A stretch of 64,000 nt of DNA from Straminergon stramineum. Taxonomy: Eukaryota; Streptophyta; Bryopsida; Hypnales; Calliergonaceae. The position numbers and the translations under genes are program-made. The DNA lies in the NCBI GenBank assembly GCA_963920665.1, contig OY987265.1:35097001-35161000 (forward strand). Reading direction: 5' to 3'. The notes below the pieces were generated by a model, which was not told where the DNA came from, did not search any database, and saw nothing but the letters and a program-made list of their open reading frames with translations. Positions 1 to 16,350 of the stretch are shown piece after piece (position 1 is the first letter of the stretch; the number at the start of each line of letters is the position of its first letter).

Positions 1-3210
<3,210 letters not shown>

Positions 3211-3470
3211 TTGATTTACTAATTTGATTGCATCTCTCATGTTAAGTGCACAGTCAATCTTCCTACTCATTTGAGTCCCTTCCACAAGCGAAATCTTCTG
3301 AGTTCCTAGCGTGAAATCAGCCTTTCTTCCTGACAGAAACCCTTGCAGTGTGGTCTTCAACACACTTGTGTAAAAAAATAAAAAAAAATAAAAATCTTGT
3401 GAGTCCAAATATGAGTTCAAATTTGGCAAATGTAATCATCTAGGTGTGGATACTAAGTTCCTGCGATGTA

Positions 3471-5003
3471 CAGTGCCCTCCAATAAGTCTTGCAACTCCA
3501 TGTCTAATTCTCTAGGAAGCAGTTTGATTACAAAACATACTCTTGGTAGGTAAATTTAGGTCTTTGATTGAGATTTTTTGCCTTTTTCAAGGTGAGTTAT
3601 GTACCTTGTTGTAACTCATTTCACATTTTAAAAATATCTCTCCTTAAGAGAGGTGGTTGATTTTGAAAACACTATGTTGAGTTCAAAGATACAATGCTAC
3701 ACTTAAAAATTTTGTTGTAGGAGATCACACATAGTAGATGTCAATTGACTTTGGAGTTGAGAGGATCAACATTATTGCATGCATAATTCTAGTGATTATT
3801 GCTTGTAGACATTGCCTGGAAGTTTTGTCTATAGTACTAGAGCTTTCTAATGATACCCTATTTGACAATATTAGTTAAATTTTTTTTCTATAAATGGCCT
3901 TGTTTCTCTTTGCCTTAAATGTTTATAAAAGAAAATTGCAAAATCACATAGAAGAAAATTTTACCTATATAGTGTGAGTCTTTGTAACATGAAAGATGTG
4001 AACAATGATATTTCCTAAATAATTGTGCAATAGTGATTGCAAGAAACACTTGTTGATTTTGTTGCGTTTTGCTGATTTTTTGGGGAGTACTTTAAAATTA
4101 AAAAATTAATTTTTATAAAATTAAAAAAATATGACTAATGTATATACCTTTAAGAGGAAGGTACCCATGGAAGGAATTGCTTAGAAAAATTCTCTAAGTA
4201 GGAGAACTAGAAAAGTGCTAAGTCTCAAGAAAATACATATCTTGATGTTTTAATTAAGGAAAAATAGTAAAAATAAGTAAATAAAAAATATAAAAATTGT
4301 CCATTTGGAACAACTCTATGGAGATGGTCATTCACCAAAAAAAACACCAAAATAATATTTTATATGTTACAAAATAAAAGAAGGAAGAAGCTCACTTTGT
4401 AGACTTCCACACCACAAAAAATTAACTATTTTAAAAATTCCTTTGCTTAATAGCTACAAGTCTACTAGAAGACCATCTTATCCAAATTTCAGCTCAAAAT
4501 ATGTTTTGGGGGTTCTAAGTAGTACTAAAAACCTCCAAATTGGCAATTGTAACATTGAATTGGGGTCTATTTTTGGATAGTAAATTATTTTTGGAAATTA
4601 TGAAAAAATTATGGAAGGTGTATGATAGTTATGAGTACCTTACCTATAAATCTTGAGTCATTTGGAGCCAAAACACAAAAGTTATGGGCAAAAAATTAAA
4701 TAGCATACTCCGTGTGACGTAAAATAGGACAAGTGTTTCTTGCAATCACTACAATCAAATCTTAAAAAATCATCTCATATATTTTTCAATTAATTATTTT
4801 GTAAGGCCATGAAAAAATAATAAAATAATTCACCAAAAATGGAGTTCCTATTTTTTGACATTGAAATTTCATATCTTGATTAAGGTTCTATAAAGCAATA
4901 GATTTAATAGGATAGTTTTGATAAAGTATTTTTAAAATGGAATCAAAAATAAAAAAATTGAAGGGCTGCATAGTGGGGGTGCAAGACTTATTGGAGGATA
5001 TTG
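3471..5003. mobile_element. Tc1/mariner-type non-autonomous element (TA target)
   Basis: A 1533-bp insertion bounded by inverted repeats: left CAGTGCCCTCCAATAAGTCT; the right end read in reverse starts CAATATCCTCCAATAAGTCT. Identity continues to ...CTTGCA. TA dinucleotides flank both ends (3469-3470 and 5004-5005). The paralogous site near 42386 reads GATGTACAGTAGAC without the insertion, so the empty site is present in the window. A TIR starting CAGT with a TA duplication is typical of Tc1/mariner. No transposase frame is visible, so it was probably mobilised in trans. It contains a nested element at about 4031-4751. Confidence 0.85.
4031..4751. mobile_element. Element of the GATTGCAAGAAACACT family, nested in the mariner-type element
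   Basis: Bounded by AGTGATTGCAAGAAACACTT on the left and its reverse complement on the right (about 4729-4750). It has no open frame. Its interior resembles 44137-44855 (for example the block after 4141 beside the block after 44265). The flanks (GCAA on the left, CAAT on the right) do not give a clean target duplication, so the exact ends are uncertain by a few bases. Confidence 0.7.
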
Positions 5004-5118
5004 TATAGTAGACTATGCCGATTATATGCATTGTGTAAGATTATATGGAAGGTGTACAGTACATATGTTGGATGACACTAAACCCGTTTAGTCTGTAATG
5101 ATGGTACTGCATCCATTA

Positions 5119-5504
5119 GAGAAATTGTGGACTCTACACATAGGGCGGCTAGAAAGTGTCGAGAGGTACCCGCAATCCATTTCATTTATTTTTCTTGAGG
5201 AACACCTTGTCCCCTAATTCTACACTTTGTCACTTCCAAATGTCAAAGCATTCATTCTCAAGTACTATTAGTTAGGATTGCAACAAGTATTATTTTAATA
5301 TTTGAAAGCACCTCCAAAGCACCTTCCTCTGATGATTGTGGAATAGAAAATTAAAATATACTTCTTGTAACTCCTAATATTCACACAAAGTGAATCTTTG
5401 TTTTGTCAGAAATTCCATCTTCTGAGTAACTCAATAGGCTCCAAAAATAGACTTGCTTGTCAAACATTGGCAATCCTTTGGAAAGTCCGAAAATTTTCCA
5501 ATGT
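5119..5504. mobile_element. Small MITE with probable TTA target duplication
   Basis: A 386-bp block beginning GAGAAATTGTGGACTCT, with a degenerate inverted end. TTA lies at 5116-5118 and 5505-5507. The paralogous arm lacks it: around 42495-42540 a CCTTACGATCTATATAATTA sequence continues into shared ATTTTCTAG sequence. A second, cleaner copy is at 26539-26915. The TTA target suggests a PIF/Harbinger (Tourist-like) origin; this is an inference. Confidence 0.6.
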
Positions 5505-6262
5505 TTACGATGTGTATATTTTCTAGTACAATTGTTTATATCATTGAATGTTCCACAAATGTAGCAATACTGTTAGTGTGCTATCTTGTGTTTTTTTTTA
5601 CCACAAATGAAACAGAATTTCATTGCAAAGTGGTAAAATTACAAAGCCCGCTAGCAACAAGTGGTCGACTAGGGGGACACAAACACCCCAAACACAAACT
5701 GCCACTTCTTTTTCACTTTTTTTTGTTTAATCCTCAAATGATATTGAGGACATTTTTTGTTTGATGTATAACAAAGAGTCTTCCTATGTAGGATAGAAGT
5801 GCAATTGTTCATCTTTGAAATTTTGTACAAAAAGGAGAGATTTTGCACAAGACATTGACCTCTACAGAGTATTTTTTTTTTCAAATACATGATATCACAC
5901 ATTTTCGAAAGGAATGATTTCCATGGTCACCAGTCTGTTAATGCCGCGGTAGATGTTGAATGTCTAATGAATGAATTTGAAACTTTTTGGATGATAGAAT
6001 ATTTCATGTTTTCATCCCACGAATTTCTTTTCAAGGACCTAGCTAGGATGCACAATACTTTATAAGTGCCATGAAAGTCAACAATCTAATGCATTTAAGG
6101 TTTTTGATTTTTTCTATGAGGGTAGATTTCCAAAAATGATAGACTGTAATAGTCTACTTTTATAGCTCCAATCTTCTTCAAATTGACCCTATAATTTAGT
6201 TGAAAATGGACTTTAGGTGGTTTTCAAATCGATAGATCATAAACAATGAATGGACTCTTATA

Positions 6263-6513
6263 GGCCATATTCGTTATATTGAGATTTTTCGCAGATTTTG
6301 AGATAGAATGTTAGTTATTGGAAAATTCCTTTTAAAAAATAATAATTGAAACCAAAAATAAATAATGCTCAAATAGTGATCCTATAATGAAATTTTAGAA
6401 GTTGGTGTTGTTACCTATTTATAAAAAAATACTAGTGAAGAGATAAAGTGGTTTATCTTTGAGTACAGGATAAAAATGAGACTGCGAAAAGTCTCAATAT
6501 AATGAATATGACC
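6263..6513. mobile_element. 251-bp TIR element absent from the paralogous arm
   Basis: The left end GGCCATATTCGTTATATTGA and the right end, read in reverse GGTCATATTCATTATATTGA, form an inverted repeat of about 38 bp that extends through a TTTTCGCAG block. The paralogous arm (about 43870-43895) runs straight from AATGAATGGACT into AAGGGTAAAG, so this is an insertion in copy 1. The target duplication is not clear and the superfamily is not assigned. Confidence 0.7.
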
Positions 6514-7465
6514 TTGACTAAGGGTAAAGGGGGAGTGCCTTAAAATTTGTGAGATATGGCAAATTTAAAAATGATTTGAATAAATGAGTAGAACAAAGTC
6601 ATAAAAGATTACCATAATTAGAACATAGAATATTGAATTGAAAAAAATCTCATGAAAATAACAAACATTCAAATATTCAATCTATAATCAATTTTAGGAA
6701 GAATTGTCAATTTTAGGTTTCAAATTTTATTAATAAATATTAGTTAGTGTAGTGAGTGAATCTTATTTAACCACTTTTCTTTTAAAAGTCTTCATAAAAA
6801 AAAAATTCTAAGTTGAATTTCATAATACACATCTACAATTTTGGAAATGTAGACTAACTATGGTCCTTAAGGGGTTAAAATCCTATTTCAAAATTATTCC
6901 TAAATAAGTTACGGATAATAATAAAGTGTGAAATAAATTACATAAAAATAAATAAAAATGTCTACAAAAGGAATCGTTCCTCTAACATCCAAACACTTCT
7001 ATCATTCATTTTTTTCCATTTATTTTACATATGTTTGTTTGAAAAATCTATATATAGATTCAAAGTGTAAAAAATATTGTTTGAAAAAATTGGAAGTTTT
7101 ATTATATAAAAAAATATAAATTAAAAAAAAAGAATTTGAATTGAAAAACAACTTTTCTTCCCTTCAACTAAAAATGAGTGAATTTTTATCACTAACTCAT
7201 AAAAGCAAGTGCGATTTCTTATTACATTTACACATTTTTATGCAACATGGCAATTCATGAAGAACACAATTTAATAGATTTACTAACATATATAAAGGCT
7301 TAAATTTAGCACTTGAGTGTCAAAATACTTTCTTTTTCGCTAGTGAAAGTTGTTAACAAGTAGAACTTCTCATATTAGGATTTTGGCATTTTGTCATCCA
7401 AGCTTTCTTGTGATTGGTGGCTTCTAGGTTTTCTTGTTTTTTGAAACTTGTCATGTAAGGCCTAA

Positions 7466-8442
7466 CCCCTCATCACCCAAGGGGACCAAAAGTGTTCTCA
7501 CATAATTTCAAGTCCAATTCAAAGTGTTGTAACTTTTGCATTTGATGTCTGAATTCAATAAAACTTATTGGAAAATTTGCATTCTCTCTTCTAGTTTTTG
7601 TGGTAAAATTTTCAGTTCAATCCAAGATATATTGAGTTTTTGGAAGCCAATCCAAGTTCACAAGTTCTATTTGAGTTCACCAAATTGCATTTGATGGCTA
7701 CAACTTCAAGGACATGTATCTCCTTCATCCAATGTTCTTTTTCAATAAAATTTGTTGAACATGTTCCCCTTGAAGTCTAGTCATTATTTGTAGTAAAATT
7801 TTCATGTCAATCTAAGTTGTTTTGAATGTTTGGGAGCAAATCGAAGTTCAAAATCTGAACATTTTTGGATTATGGTGAACCTTGGAGACTTGTTTCTTCT
7901 TCATATAGTGTTTGTTTCTAATAATATTTTTTGGAAAGGATGCGCTTACAAGTCTATTTTTTGTGGCTAAAATTTTATATCAAACCAAGAAGTAATGAGT
8001 GACCAAGAAGCATTTTAGTAGAAAGAGGTTCAAATTCTAATGTGTTTTTTGCAACTTTTCTTGCTATTTTTTGACATTTCAAAGCCATTTTGTAGATGCA
8101 ATGAACCAATTGATTGATAATTTTTTCACCAATGTGTTTGTATTTTGGTTTTGAATCTTTTTGTAGTTTAAAGTTTTTTCATGTAAGTAGGTTTAGAGAT
8201 TGAATTTCACCTTCAACTGTGTTTCTAGGTCAATTTCACAATCCTTTTTCAACACTAAAACATTCTAATCTTGCAATCTACATGGCCCAATGACTCCAAA
8301 TTTGATTCACGTCATCTACAACATATATACTACAAGATTGTACGGTTAAAATCTCTATAACTTAGTGACATTTAGATCTATAACACTTCTAAAGCAAATG
8401 AATGATGTTTTTGAACCTCTTCATGCCTTAGGCAATGAGGGG
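7466..8442. mobile_element. TTAA-type element (piggyBac-like ends), non-autonomous
   Basis: A 977-bp insertion with inverted ends CCCCTCATCACCCAAGG and CCTTAGGCAATGAGGGG. It is flanked by CTAA (7462-7465, one transition from TTAA) and TTAA (8443-8446). The paralogous arm reads straight through near 45450-45465. The ends match the family at 42940-43515, 47945-48530 and 49102-49737. No transposase is visible. A TTAA target with ends starting CCC is the hallmark of piggyBac-type transposons; Kolobok also uses TTAA. Confidence 0.7.
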
Positions 8443-8977
8443 TTAAGACACAATGTAAGTTTCCAAAAATATTCAAAAATTAGGCAATATGCATTGAAAA
8501 ATTACTACAACATTTCCGACATTTCACTTGTAATATTTCAAGCATTTAGACATTCCAAAAAATACTTAATTTCTGTCTAAATCTGACCTTCAGAATGGGT
8601 ATGAATTTTAAAACAAATGACTGGGTATGAAAAGAAACCACAAGGAGTAAGTACTTCAGGAAGCCAGTAAGTCACTACGAAATTTCAAAGTTTTGAAGGG
8701 AATTAAGCATTGGTCAGGACCAGGGCTTTTAAATTTGGCTTTTAAGTGCCATTTTGCACTCAAAAATCCTTGCTAGCAAACCCCCTATAGAAAATTAGGA
8801 CTTGAAATTTGGAATTTTCGCCTCTTGAGCACCCATATTGATACCTCGGTAGCTAGAGTGGCACCAACTAGGGGAGGTGCCTCAAGAGAGGTCGCTAGAG
8901 ATACCCGACGGAGGTGGTGGTAACAACCTGGGTATTGCCCGAAACCCTGCTTCAACGTGCTGAAAATTTCAAAAATC

Positions 8978-9112
8978 TCGCTTGTTTGCCGCCGCATTCA
9001 GTAGCCACTCGCCATGTCCACCGCTATAACTTCCAACTTATCGCCAGTTCGTGCCTTCTTTGATGCAGGATGATCGCCACTCCACGCACTTGTACCTCAT
9101 ACCTATTCGCCA
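8978..9112 (+). repeat. Left subterminal TCGCC array of the hAT element
   Basis: TCGCC (first site degenerate, TCGCT) begins at 8978, 9009, 9041, 9074 and 9107, giving spacings of 31, 32, 33 and 33 bp. The same motif and spacing recur at the other end (25523-25787). Subterminal repeats are transposase-binding sites in other hAT elements (for example maize Ac); that role here is inferred. Confidence 0.7.
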
Positions 9113-10361
9113 ATCATGGTTTGAAGGTTTGGGGTGTACTAACGGCAGCGCGATGGTAATTTGTGTATCTGGGTGCATTTGTTTCCACTACGTTGCTGTT
9201 GCATTGTCTTTTACTACAAGGTTGCATTCGTGGACAGGATGATGGAGGAGGCGACACCAATTACTGCGTTCTGTAATCGGAGCCAAGTGGTATTTCTACT
9301 TGCAAATTTGTTGTGTGTTAATCATTGATTCATTGGGCGCAAGTTCTTTCCGATTCTCTGTTGTGTTTGTCAACTTTGTTAGTACTATGTGTTGGTTTTC
9401 AAGTGCATCTCCATGGATTTGAGTGACGATCATTGTAATGAACACTTTCCAGGCTCGACGACGCAGATTGCAGAACTGCAGAAGAAAAACGGCGAATTGG
9501 CGTTGGTAGCAAGGTGTTGGGAGAAGCAAGTCCAGTTGCTGACGGGGACCGATGCATGACGAAAGGCTTCGAGGAAGGCGACGCTGCAATCGTACTTCAC
9601 AAGCACGCGCAGAACGAAGCCAGGGCAACCTCTTTCAGTGGTCCTAGACAGTCGTTTTCCAGATGTCCTTGGAACCGAGTCGGACGGTGTGGACGACTAC
9701 CCATCTTTTGATTCTGCTGGAGCTTTGAAATCCATTAGTGAGGAGACTGTGTCCATCGACACAACACCGGGATCATCCACTACATCTGGTGATACTCGAG
9801 TGCTCAGCTCGAAATCGCCTATCATTACGCTGTCTAATTCATCAGAGGACAACTGCGGATTGAAAGAGATCTCTGATGGATCAGATGGAGAAGACGATGA
9901 AGCTGACTCTCCACCGCGCAAGAAGGAAGCAATTGTGAGGCGCAAGGCTGAATCTGCAAAGAGCAAGGCTCAGCAACGTTATGATAGACATAGAAAATTT
10001 CAAACTGAGTGGGTCGCCAAACTCCCATGGGCTGAGGGAATACTAGCAACCAATGGTGTTTTGCATATGGTAAAGTGCAAAATTTGTAGTGAATTTGATA
10101 GGAAAGCTTGCGTCATGGCCCCCAAATCAGACACATTGTGGAAGCATGATGGCAAACGCACTGCAAAGAAGGACTTGCCCCAATATGGCGTGAAGAAGGG
10201 TGAACACTACATTGCAACTCAATGCAAGCACTGCAAGAACATGTGACTATATGCTGCCCATGCGCCATCCTCAATTTTAGACCAAGTTAACCACTGTACA
10301 ACAATAGAGGCACGAAGGAAAAGGGTTCAATTCGCCACATTATTTCAAGTCTTGCAAAGTG

Positions 10362-12633
10362 CACTATAAGAAACCCGTGTTTTTTGAGATGTTTCAAAAA
10401 ACGTGGCCTACCGTTTTTCTAAACATCATGTACCTTTGCATAGACGTCACCTAAAATTCATTATAATTGACAAGCAAAAAACATGCCAGAATTTGCAAAA
10501 ACACGGTTGATTTCAACGTGTTTTCTTGTAACATCACAAAAAACGTGCTCTCAGAATCTCCCCACATTCTGCCACATGCAGGACATGTGGCCTCCACATC
10601 AGTAAATAATCGCCGGGCAGTGCCACGGAGGATAACTTTTCATCCAACCCCTTCATGATGTGGCCAATGACGTGTCCGTATGAAACTCTGACGTGGTCCT
10701 GCCAATTTCTAATGTGCCGTGTACGGAAGCTGACGTGGAATGAGCTTTGAATGATTCAATTCGCAGTTTCGGGTTCACAATTACATCATTTCGAACGTCC
10801 ATCATGACGTCTGAATGTTTTTCGTGACATTTATTTTGATGGATATGGGTTTCGGGTGAGCAATTGCTTACATGTGCATACGTTCCTGACGATGTCAACT
10901 TCCTTTCTTCTTCGTTGTTGCCAATGTTTCAATGGACAAGCAATATCGGCTTTCTGGGTTCACGGTTGTTTCAGACAGTGTTTTAGAAGACATACGGTTC
11001 AATGAAGATTGCAAAATGTGTCCGACATGACGCCGTAAAGAATAGGACATGCGACGTCACTCATACAGTTGAACATGTATAAGAATATGGAATTCCGACA
11101 TGAGAAATATTGTCGTAGTACATGCATTGTGAACATGAGTAGAAAACGTGCTCGACTTAGCGGAAGTATTGGCATGTCTCAGACATGCTCACCATAGATG
11201 ACGAAGCCAAACAACGTCGTTGTTAATGTCTTTCTCAAGACATGATGTTACACTACATGTTCCATTATATATGACGACAGACATTCTGCACTACAAGCAT
11301 TGTCATCAAAAATGTCCTAAAAGATCCCATACATGATGCTACAAACATATTACATTGTAGATTCAATCGAATGTGCCTAAGTATCAATGTGGGACTGCTA
11401 CTCAGTGAGGAAGTGCACCTACTGCCAACAAAATCCTCATACATTTGACCTCCATACGCCCTATGATGTTGTAAGAATGATGACCCCATCCTTGTAATGC
11501 TTGACAAGTTTCATGCATTTTTGACAAAGTATAGTTGTTATAGACATGAAGAAAAGAAAGTTGGAAAAAATGCAAGGAATGCACGACAACACTGTCATCC
11601 ACAAAAGCTTCCATTACAACATACCATGTTCCCTTGTCCAATACAAATGCAAGTCCACCTCTACACTTGAAGGCCAATTGCTGTTCTTGCAAAGTAAGGA
11701 GCTGTTTGTACTACAAAATTGGCATGCATACCTTCAAAGTTCTGAGACAACAAGAAGACGAAGCATAAAGCTCAACTCGAAATTGTTGTAGCATGTACAG
11801 AAGTTGCCACTACACACGATGCTGCTTGCATGGGCCGCCATTCACTTTTTACGAGGAGGGTCCGGTTTCTTTGCACTTCCCACCTACTTTGCAAGATCAC
11901 AATACAACAAGCAAAATGATCACGAATTAAATTATGCCACACTAATGACTTCCACTAATGCCATTTGCTACCGCTTGCACATGAAGAGAAGTAAAGGTCA
12001 TTCTTCCACAACAATATTCCAATGACTAGCAACAATTCCCACCTTTGCTATGCCTTGGGGAGGTTTGGGCAAACTAGCAACTTTAGTTGCCATGGACAAT
12101 TTGGTAGTCTTTGTCACCTGTAGTGTTTGGGCTGTCTTAGTAGCACGTTTGGGTCGGGCCTTCGGCTCTCCATGCGCTTTGTTGCCCTCCTACAAGGGTT
12201 CGGTTTGCATTGTACTTAAGCTCAGTAGGCTCCCATATTTCCCTCATACGCTACAAAACGACTATACTACTGAAAACCCAATGCCAAACCTCAGCTTCAC
12301 ATATGCTATAGTTCAAGACATGGAAGAAACTAGTACAAGAAAGGACCACATGCACTGCAAGGCAACAACAAACTCCTGTGCGAAGTTCACTCTTCCCTTT
12401 CCAACTGGCAGAAGAAACAAGGAACCCTTTCATTACCAATGCAAATTCTCAGTGATGCCAAACCTATTGTCAACATGAACACGCCTGTGTTTTGGAGAAC
12501 ATGACGACATCAAATATGATGTTCTCTTCGCTGTCTCCTAGGACTTCCAAGATGTGTTGAAAATGGTCAAGAAAATAGCATATCCACAGTTGAAGTCTCT
12601 AATAGACAACAAATGCAGTGTCTACTGTTCACT
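10362..12633. repeat. Left terminal and subterminal region of the CACTA element
   Basis: Apart from the TIR, this stretch holds short repeated words in both orientations: GACATG/CATGTC (near 10579, 11021, 11047, 11095, 11188, 11238) and TGACGT (near 10670, 10690, 10731, 10806). Such clustered 10-20-bp words are the usual TNPA-binding subterminal repeats of CACTA elements. Open frames at 11546-12478 show no recognisable protein and are not called as genes. Confidence 0.6.
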
Positions 12634-15600
12634 TCATATTACTTGCACCGTGGATGGAGTAGCGTGCCCAACTGAAGCGTCCTCAGCTGGCATGTCACTT
12701 CCACCAATGTCAACCATTGCATAAACATCTGCTTCCGTCTCTGCATCCTCCACTTCCTCAGCATTTGCTAATCCGTCGATTACTGTGTTGTCTTTTTCGT
12801 CTTGCAATCCAACAACGTCGCGATCAACATGGCCTTCCACAATGTCCGTGTCTGTGCCAACATTGCCAGTGACAGATTCGTGGATGCCTTCGTTGATGGG
12901 ATGAGGGAGCGGTGCTATTATTTCTGGAATAGCCACAGTCTTTAGCATTGGAAGTACGGAATTCTGTTGCACTGCTGCCCATGCTTCTGTAGTGGTCGAT
13001 GTGAGTGCTGATGTTTCCAAAACCTTTGTGGACGACAATGGCTCAATGTCGTCCTGAACTACGTTCATGGTTTTGGGTCCACGGTATTGAAGTAGCTCTT
13101 GCAGTATGTCTTCCAAGCGCTTGTGCGATGCAGTCATGTTTTCTCCAAGGCGTATGACGCTGCCCTCCAAGTCTGTCACATGATTGCACATGGATTCCAT
13201 GTCTCCTCCATGATCAAGCACTGCCCTCCGCTTTTCCTCTTCAATACGTTGATACTCCTTTGCAACCTCAACATCGACCTCCGGATCGAATGGTGGGTGG
13301 TTCAACAACATCGTCTACTCGATTGTATACATAAAATGGCAAGCAATGGAGATATTAGTCCTAAATCCTTGAATTGTCGATAATTTAGAACTACGCTACT
13401 ATGAGCAAATAAATAATCAAAGCATATAGTCCAATGACATGTTCTGAAGACGTTGTCACCAACATCTCCCGTTTTCATGGACATCTACCTTGACATGTCA
13501 TGCCCAACTGGGTTCAGAAAGATGTAGTCAACAATGATAAAGCAGACAAACCTCGAGAGGCACTCACTAGGCGAGACACTACCTCCCTCTCAATGGCCTT
13601 TAGTTGTGTTGTCATGGACCCCTTGCCCCTTGATATAGCACGCATGTGCTTGGATTTTTTGGGGGCGGCTTCGGTGGCCCAGTTTGCAACCAGCGTATCC
13701 CACTGGTCTTCATTCATGTCGGCAGGGCGAGGTTTCCCAGCGTCAATCATTGTATTCAGCTTCCACCGGGAGTTGATGAGTACCTTTGTTATAATTGGAG
13801 CCATCCACTTTTCACTCACTCGATCGGAATCCCCGCCCATTTCCCAATCTACAACCACAACGTCTTAGTACATCAAATGAATCGTCCACCAGATTCATAC
13901 ATTTTGAAGAACTACCAATGATCCAAATGTAGTTAATCAGAACTCCTACTTCGGCAGATACTAATGAACAGGCTCTGCCATTGATAAAATACAGCAAGAG
14001 TATCTGCACACAAATAGACAGGGCTACTATCGGCATAACATTAACTATATGCACGTTCAGAGAGGTGTCCACTTCGACGTTCATTTGAACGCAATCCTGT
14101 CGTCCATGACGTCCTGTAGAACATGTGGTTGCCATGAAGAAGACTAGTGAAGCGAAAACACTTGCATACGGGTCGTCACATATGAAATAGCTTTGTCAGC
14201 ATCAAAAAAATTGATTCGTTTCCATACCTATATACAAGCGCTTGAAGAAGCGCCTCCTATCATGTCGTGGTTGCCCTTCCCAGCTCGTAGTGGGGTCGAG
14301 GTCCTTAGCGTACAATTTGATATCGGCAGCCAAGCAAGCCTTCATTGAGCCATAAGGGTGCCCACCATCGTCGAGGAGTACCAGTTTCCTCATGACACTT
14401 TTACCTCTGCCCTTCTCTGTGCGTTGGGGCTGCAATTCTTGAATGGCGTCATCTGTATCGCAGTCGGAGTTGTCATCTGAAACTGTCGCATATCCGTGAC
14501 TGCAATTTAAATGCACAAACACGGTAAACGTCCACAGAAAGTGCCTTGCTTGGATATGATGTCCAAACAGACGTCGACCTTGACATTCATTCTGGCAAGC
14601 TCATGTTCGCCTTGACATCCACCGGGACATGACCAATGTCAAATTGGAAAATACCGTACTGTAACATCACCACGACTACGGTTTCTCCATATGAAGTGAA
14701 ATGAATACATGTTGCAATTCTCACTATATCTTTGTACAAAAACAGACACACACTATTAACCCCCAAGACATAAAAGTCCATCGACCATGTCCATGTCAAC
14801 AAATATGTCCAAAAGAACATGCAAATGTCCACTTTGACGTCCCTCAACATAGACTTGAACATCACGAATGCGAAGTCCTGCTCCTTCTGGGTCCCGCGTG
14901 TTTGAATTGACGACAATATGTTTTTGAAAACATGGCAGGGGAAGTCTTCCTGTTCTAGGGTTGAAGCAGCTAAACTTTGCTAGCGAAATGGAATTCCACC
15001 TCTCGCTTTTGCAAGCGTGCGCGCCATGAGCAATGCTACATTGTACATACCTCCATGATTTCGATTTCTCAATCGCCACTGCGCTTGGGTCGGCCTCAGG
15101 ACTATCTTCCTCTGAGGACTCTGATGGCACTTCCACTACTTTTTTTTTCTTTGACAACGGCAAGGTTGGACGCGTTGGGCCTTTCCCTCTGGATACGGAC
15201 TGATTTCCACCGTCTTCTCTGCCCTTTGATTGACACTCCCCTGCTTCACGCATGTGCATTCCCTCTGAGTTCGGCATGTCCTCAATGCCGACCACAGCTG
15301 AAGACAGAACTTCCTTCCGCTTGCCCCTATCTCGTGGCCAAGGCATCCTGACAATGGGGTTGGGCCACGACACAAAAACCTCACACTCCTCCTGCGTTCA
15401 CAAATGCGAACAAAACTAGTACAGCCTTTGATGATCAGTACCAACGAAACAGTAATGAAATGCATTGATTCCGTGATTGGTCGACCACTTCCACAGACCA
15501 CAAACCATCCATGACAGAGCTTTCTAGTAGACAATCATGTCACACAAGCTAATTGGCCCACTTCTGACTTCAATGGACCAAATTGCAACCTCAGTGATGT

Positions 15601-16350
15601 TGGCTTTTTATAGTCCCCCATTCCCCCACCGATGCAATAATACTGCGATTACCTTTGAGTTCAACATGACGTACAATGCCAGCAATTGTCGTCACCACAA
15701 CAATTTGAACAAGTGCAAGCCTTAGAGAGCACTGCTAGCAAAATTGAACTTCAAATTGGCAACTGTGTGGTGTCGCAGAAAACAGGAGGCAAAAGACGAC
15801 GGACATGCAATACTGCTGCATTGGCATTGAATACGAAGCCCTAGACCTATAGCCACGGGAGGACCTATAGCTGCTTCCTAGGCGTATGACCATGCGGGCT
15901 TGTACACAGCAAGGGTGGTGCACACTGCCGGAGCGGCGCCTCTATGAAATCCTGTCGATATGCGATCCAGCCTTTTGCACAGCATCAATCCACCAATACA
16001 CTACCTATGAAGCTACTACAAAGTACATCGACGGAGGCGATCACCTGAAGAAGATTTGTTTCTCCATCATCGAAGACCTCAATTGAAGGCAGCGGCGGCG
16101 GCACAGGCGTGTCACTACGTTGCAATCTGGAGCTCCGTCGAAGACCACCTTCCGCTCTCGTGGACAACCTCCGCTTCTTGGACGAAGGTTCTGCTGCGCC
16201 TCCTCTGCATTGCGAAACAAAACTCGTAAAGGCCACTGCTACTTCAGAGACATCAACATCCACCGTGTACGATTTTACGGAATTCTCTACAAAAGACACA
16301 ACCCTAGCTTCCCTGGGTAATTCTGACAACACTGCCATCTTCGTAAGCAC
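12634..16350 (-). CDS. CACTA TNPA-like DNA-binding protein, possibly decayed
   Basis: Reconstructed exons on the minus strand: 16350-16045, 15391-15051, 14499-14228, 13848-13552 and 13314-12634. The first four join in phase with GT-AG borders; the join of the last exon does not keep phase as drawn, so an exon border is wrong or the gene is frameshifted. The protein begins with a basic segment (KKRR, RRSSRLQR), then an acidic/serine-rich linker. The central block has RRRFFKRLY and, in the next exon, NEDQWDTLVANW followed by PKKSKHMRA. That W-spaced, KKS pattern resembles the Transposase_24/TNPA-like family of plant CACTA elements. The last exon is predicted coiled coil (VAKEYQRIEEEKRRA and following). 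TNPA-like proteins bind subterminal repeats and assist excision. The family call rests on remembered motif shape, not a search. Confidence 0.6.

Larger units (their letters stand above)
3211..8704. other. 3' flank of ABCC copy 1 (first arm of the segmental duplication)
   Basis: AT-rich and without credible genes. It aligns, with interruptions, to 42204-46496. Examples: the block at 3461-3470 matches the block before 42386; 5640-5690 matches 42690-42740; 8590-8700 matches 46389-46495. Interruptions present only here are the elements at 3471-5003, 5119-5504, 6263-6513 and 7466-8442. A roughly 97-bp segment (3303-3400) is also missing from the second arm, where short TGAGT repeats could explain a deletion. 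Divergence is visibly higher than in the adjacent ABCC exons and introns. Confidence 0.8.

Noticed and set aside
11546..12478. Several plus-strand open frames in the left part of the CACTA element.
   Set aside because: No recognisable motifs, and they lie in the subterminal repeat region or the untranslated side of the TNPA-like gene.
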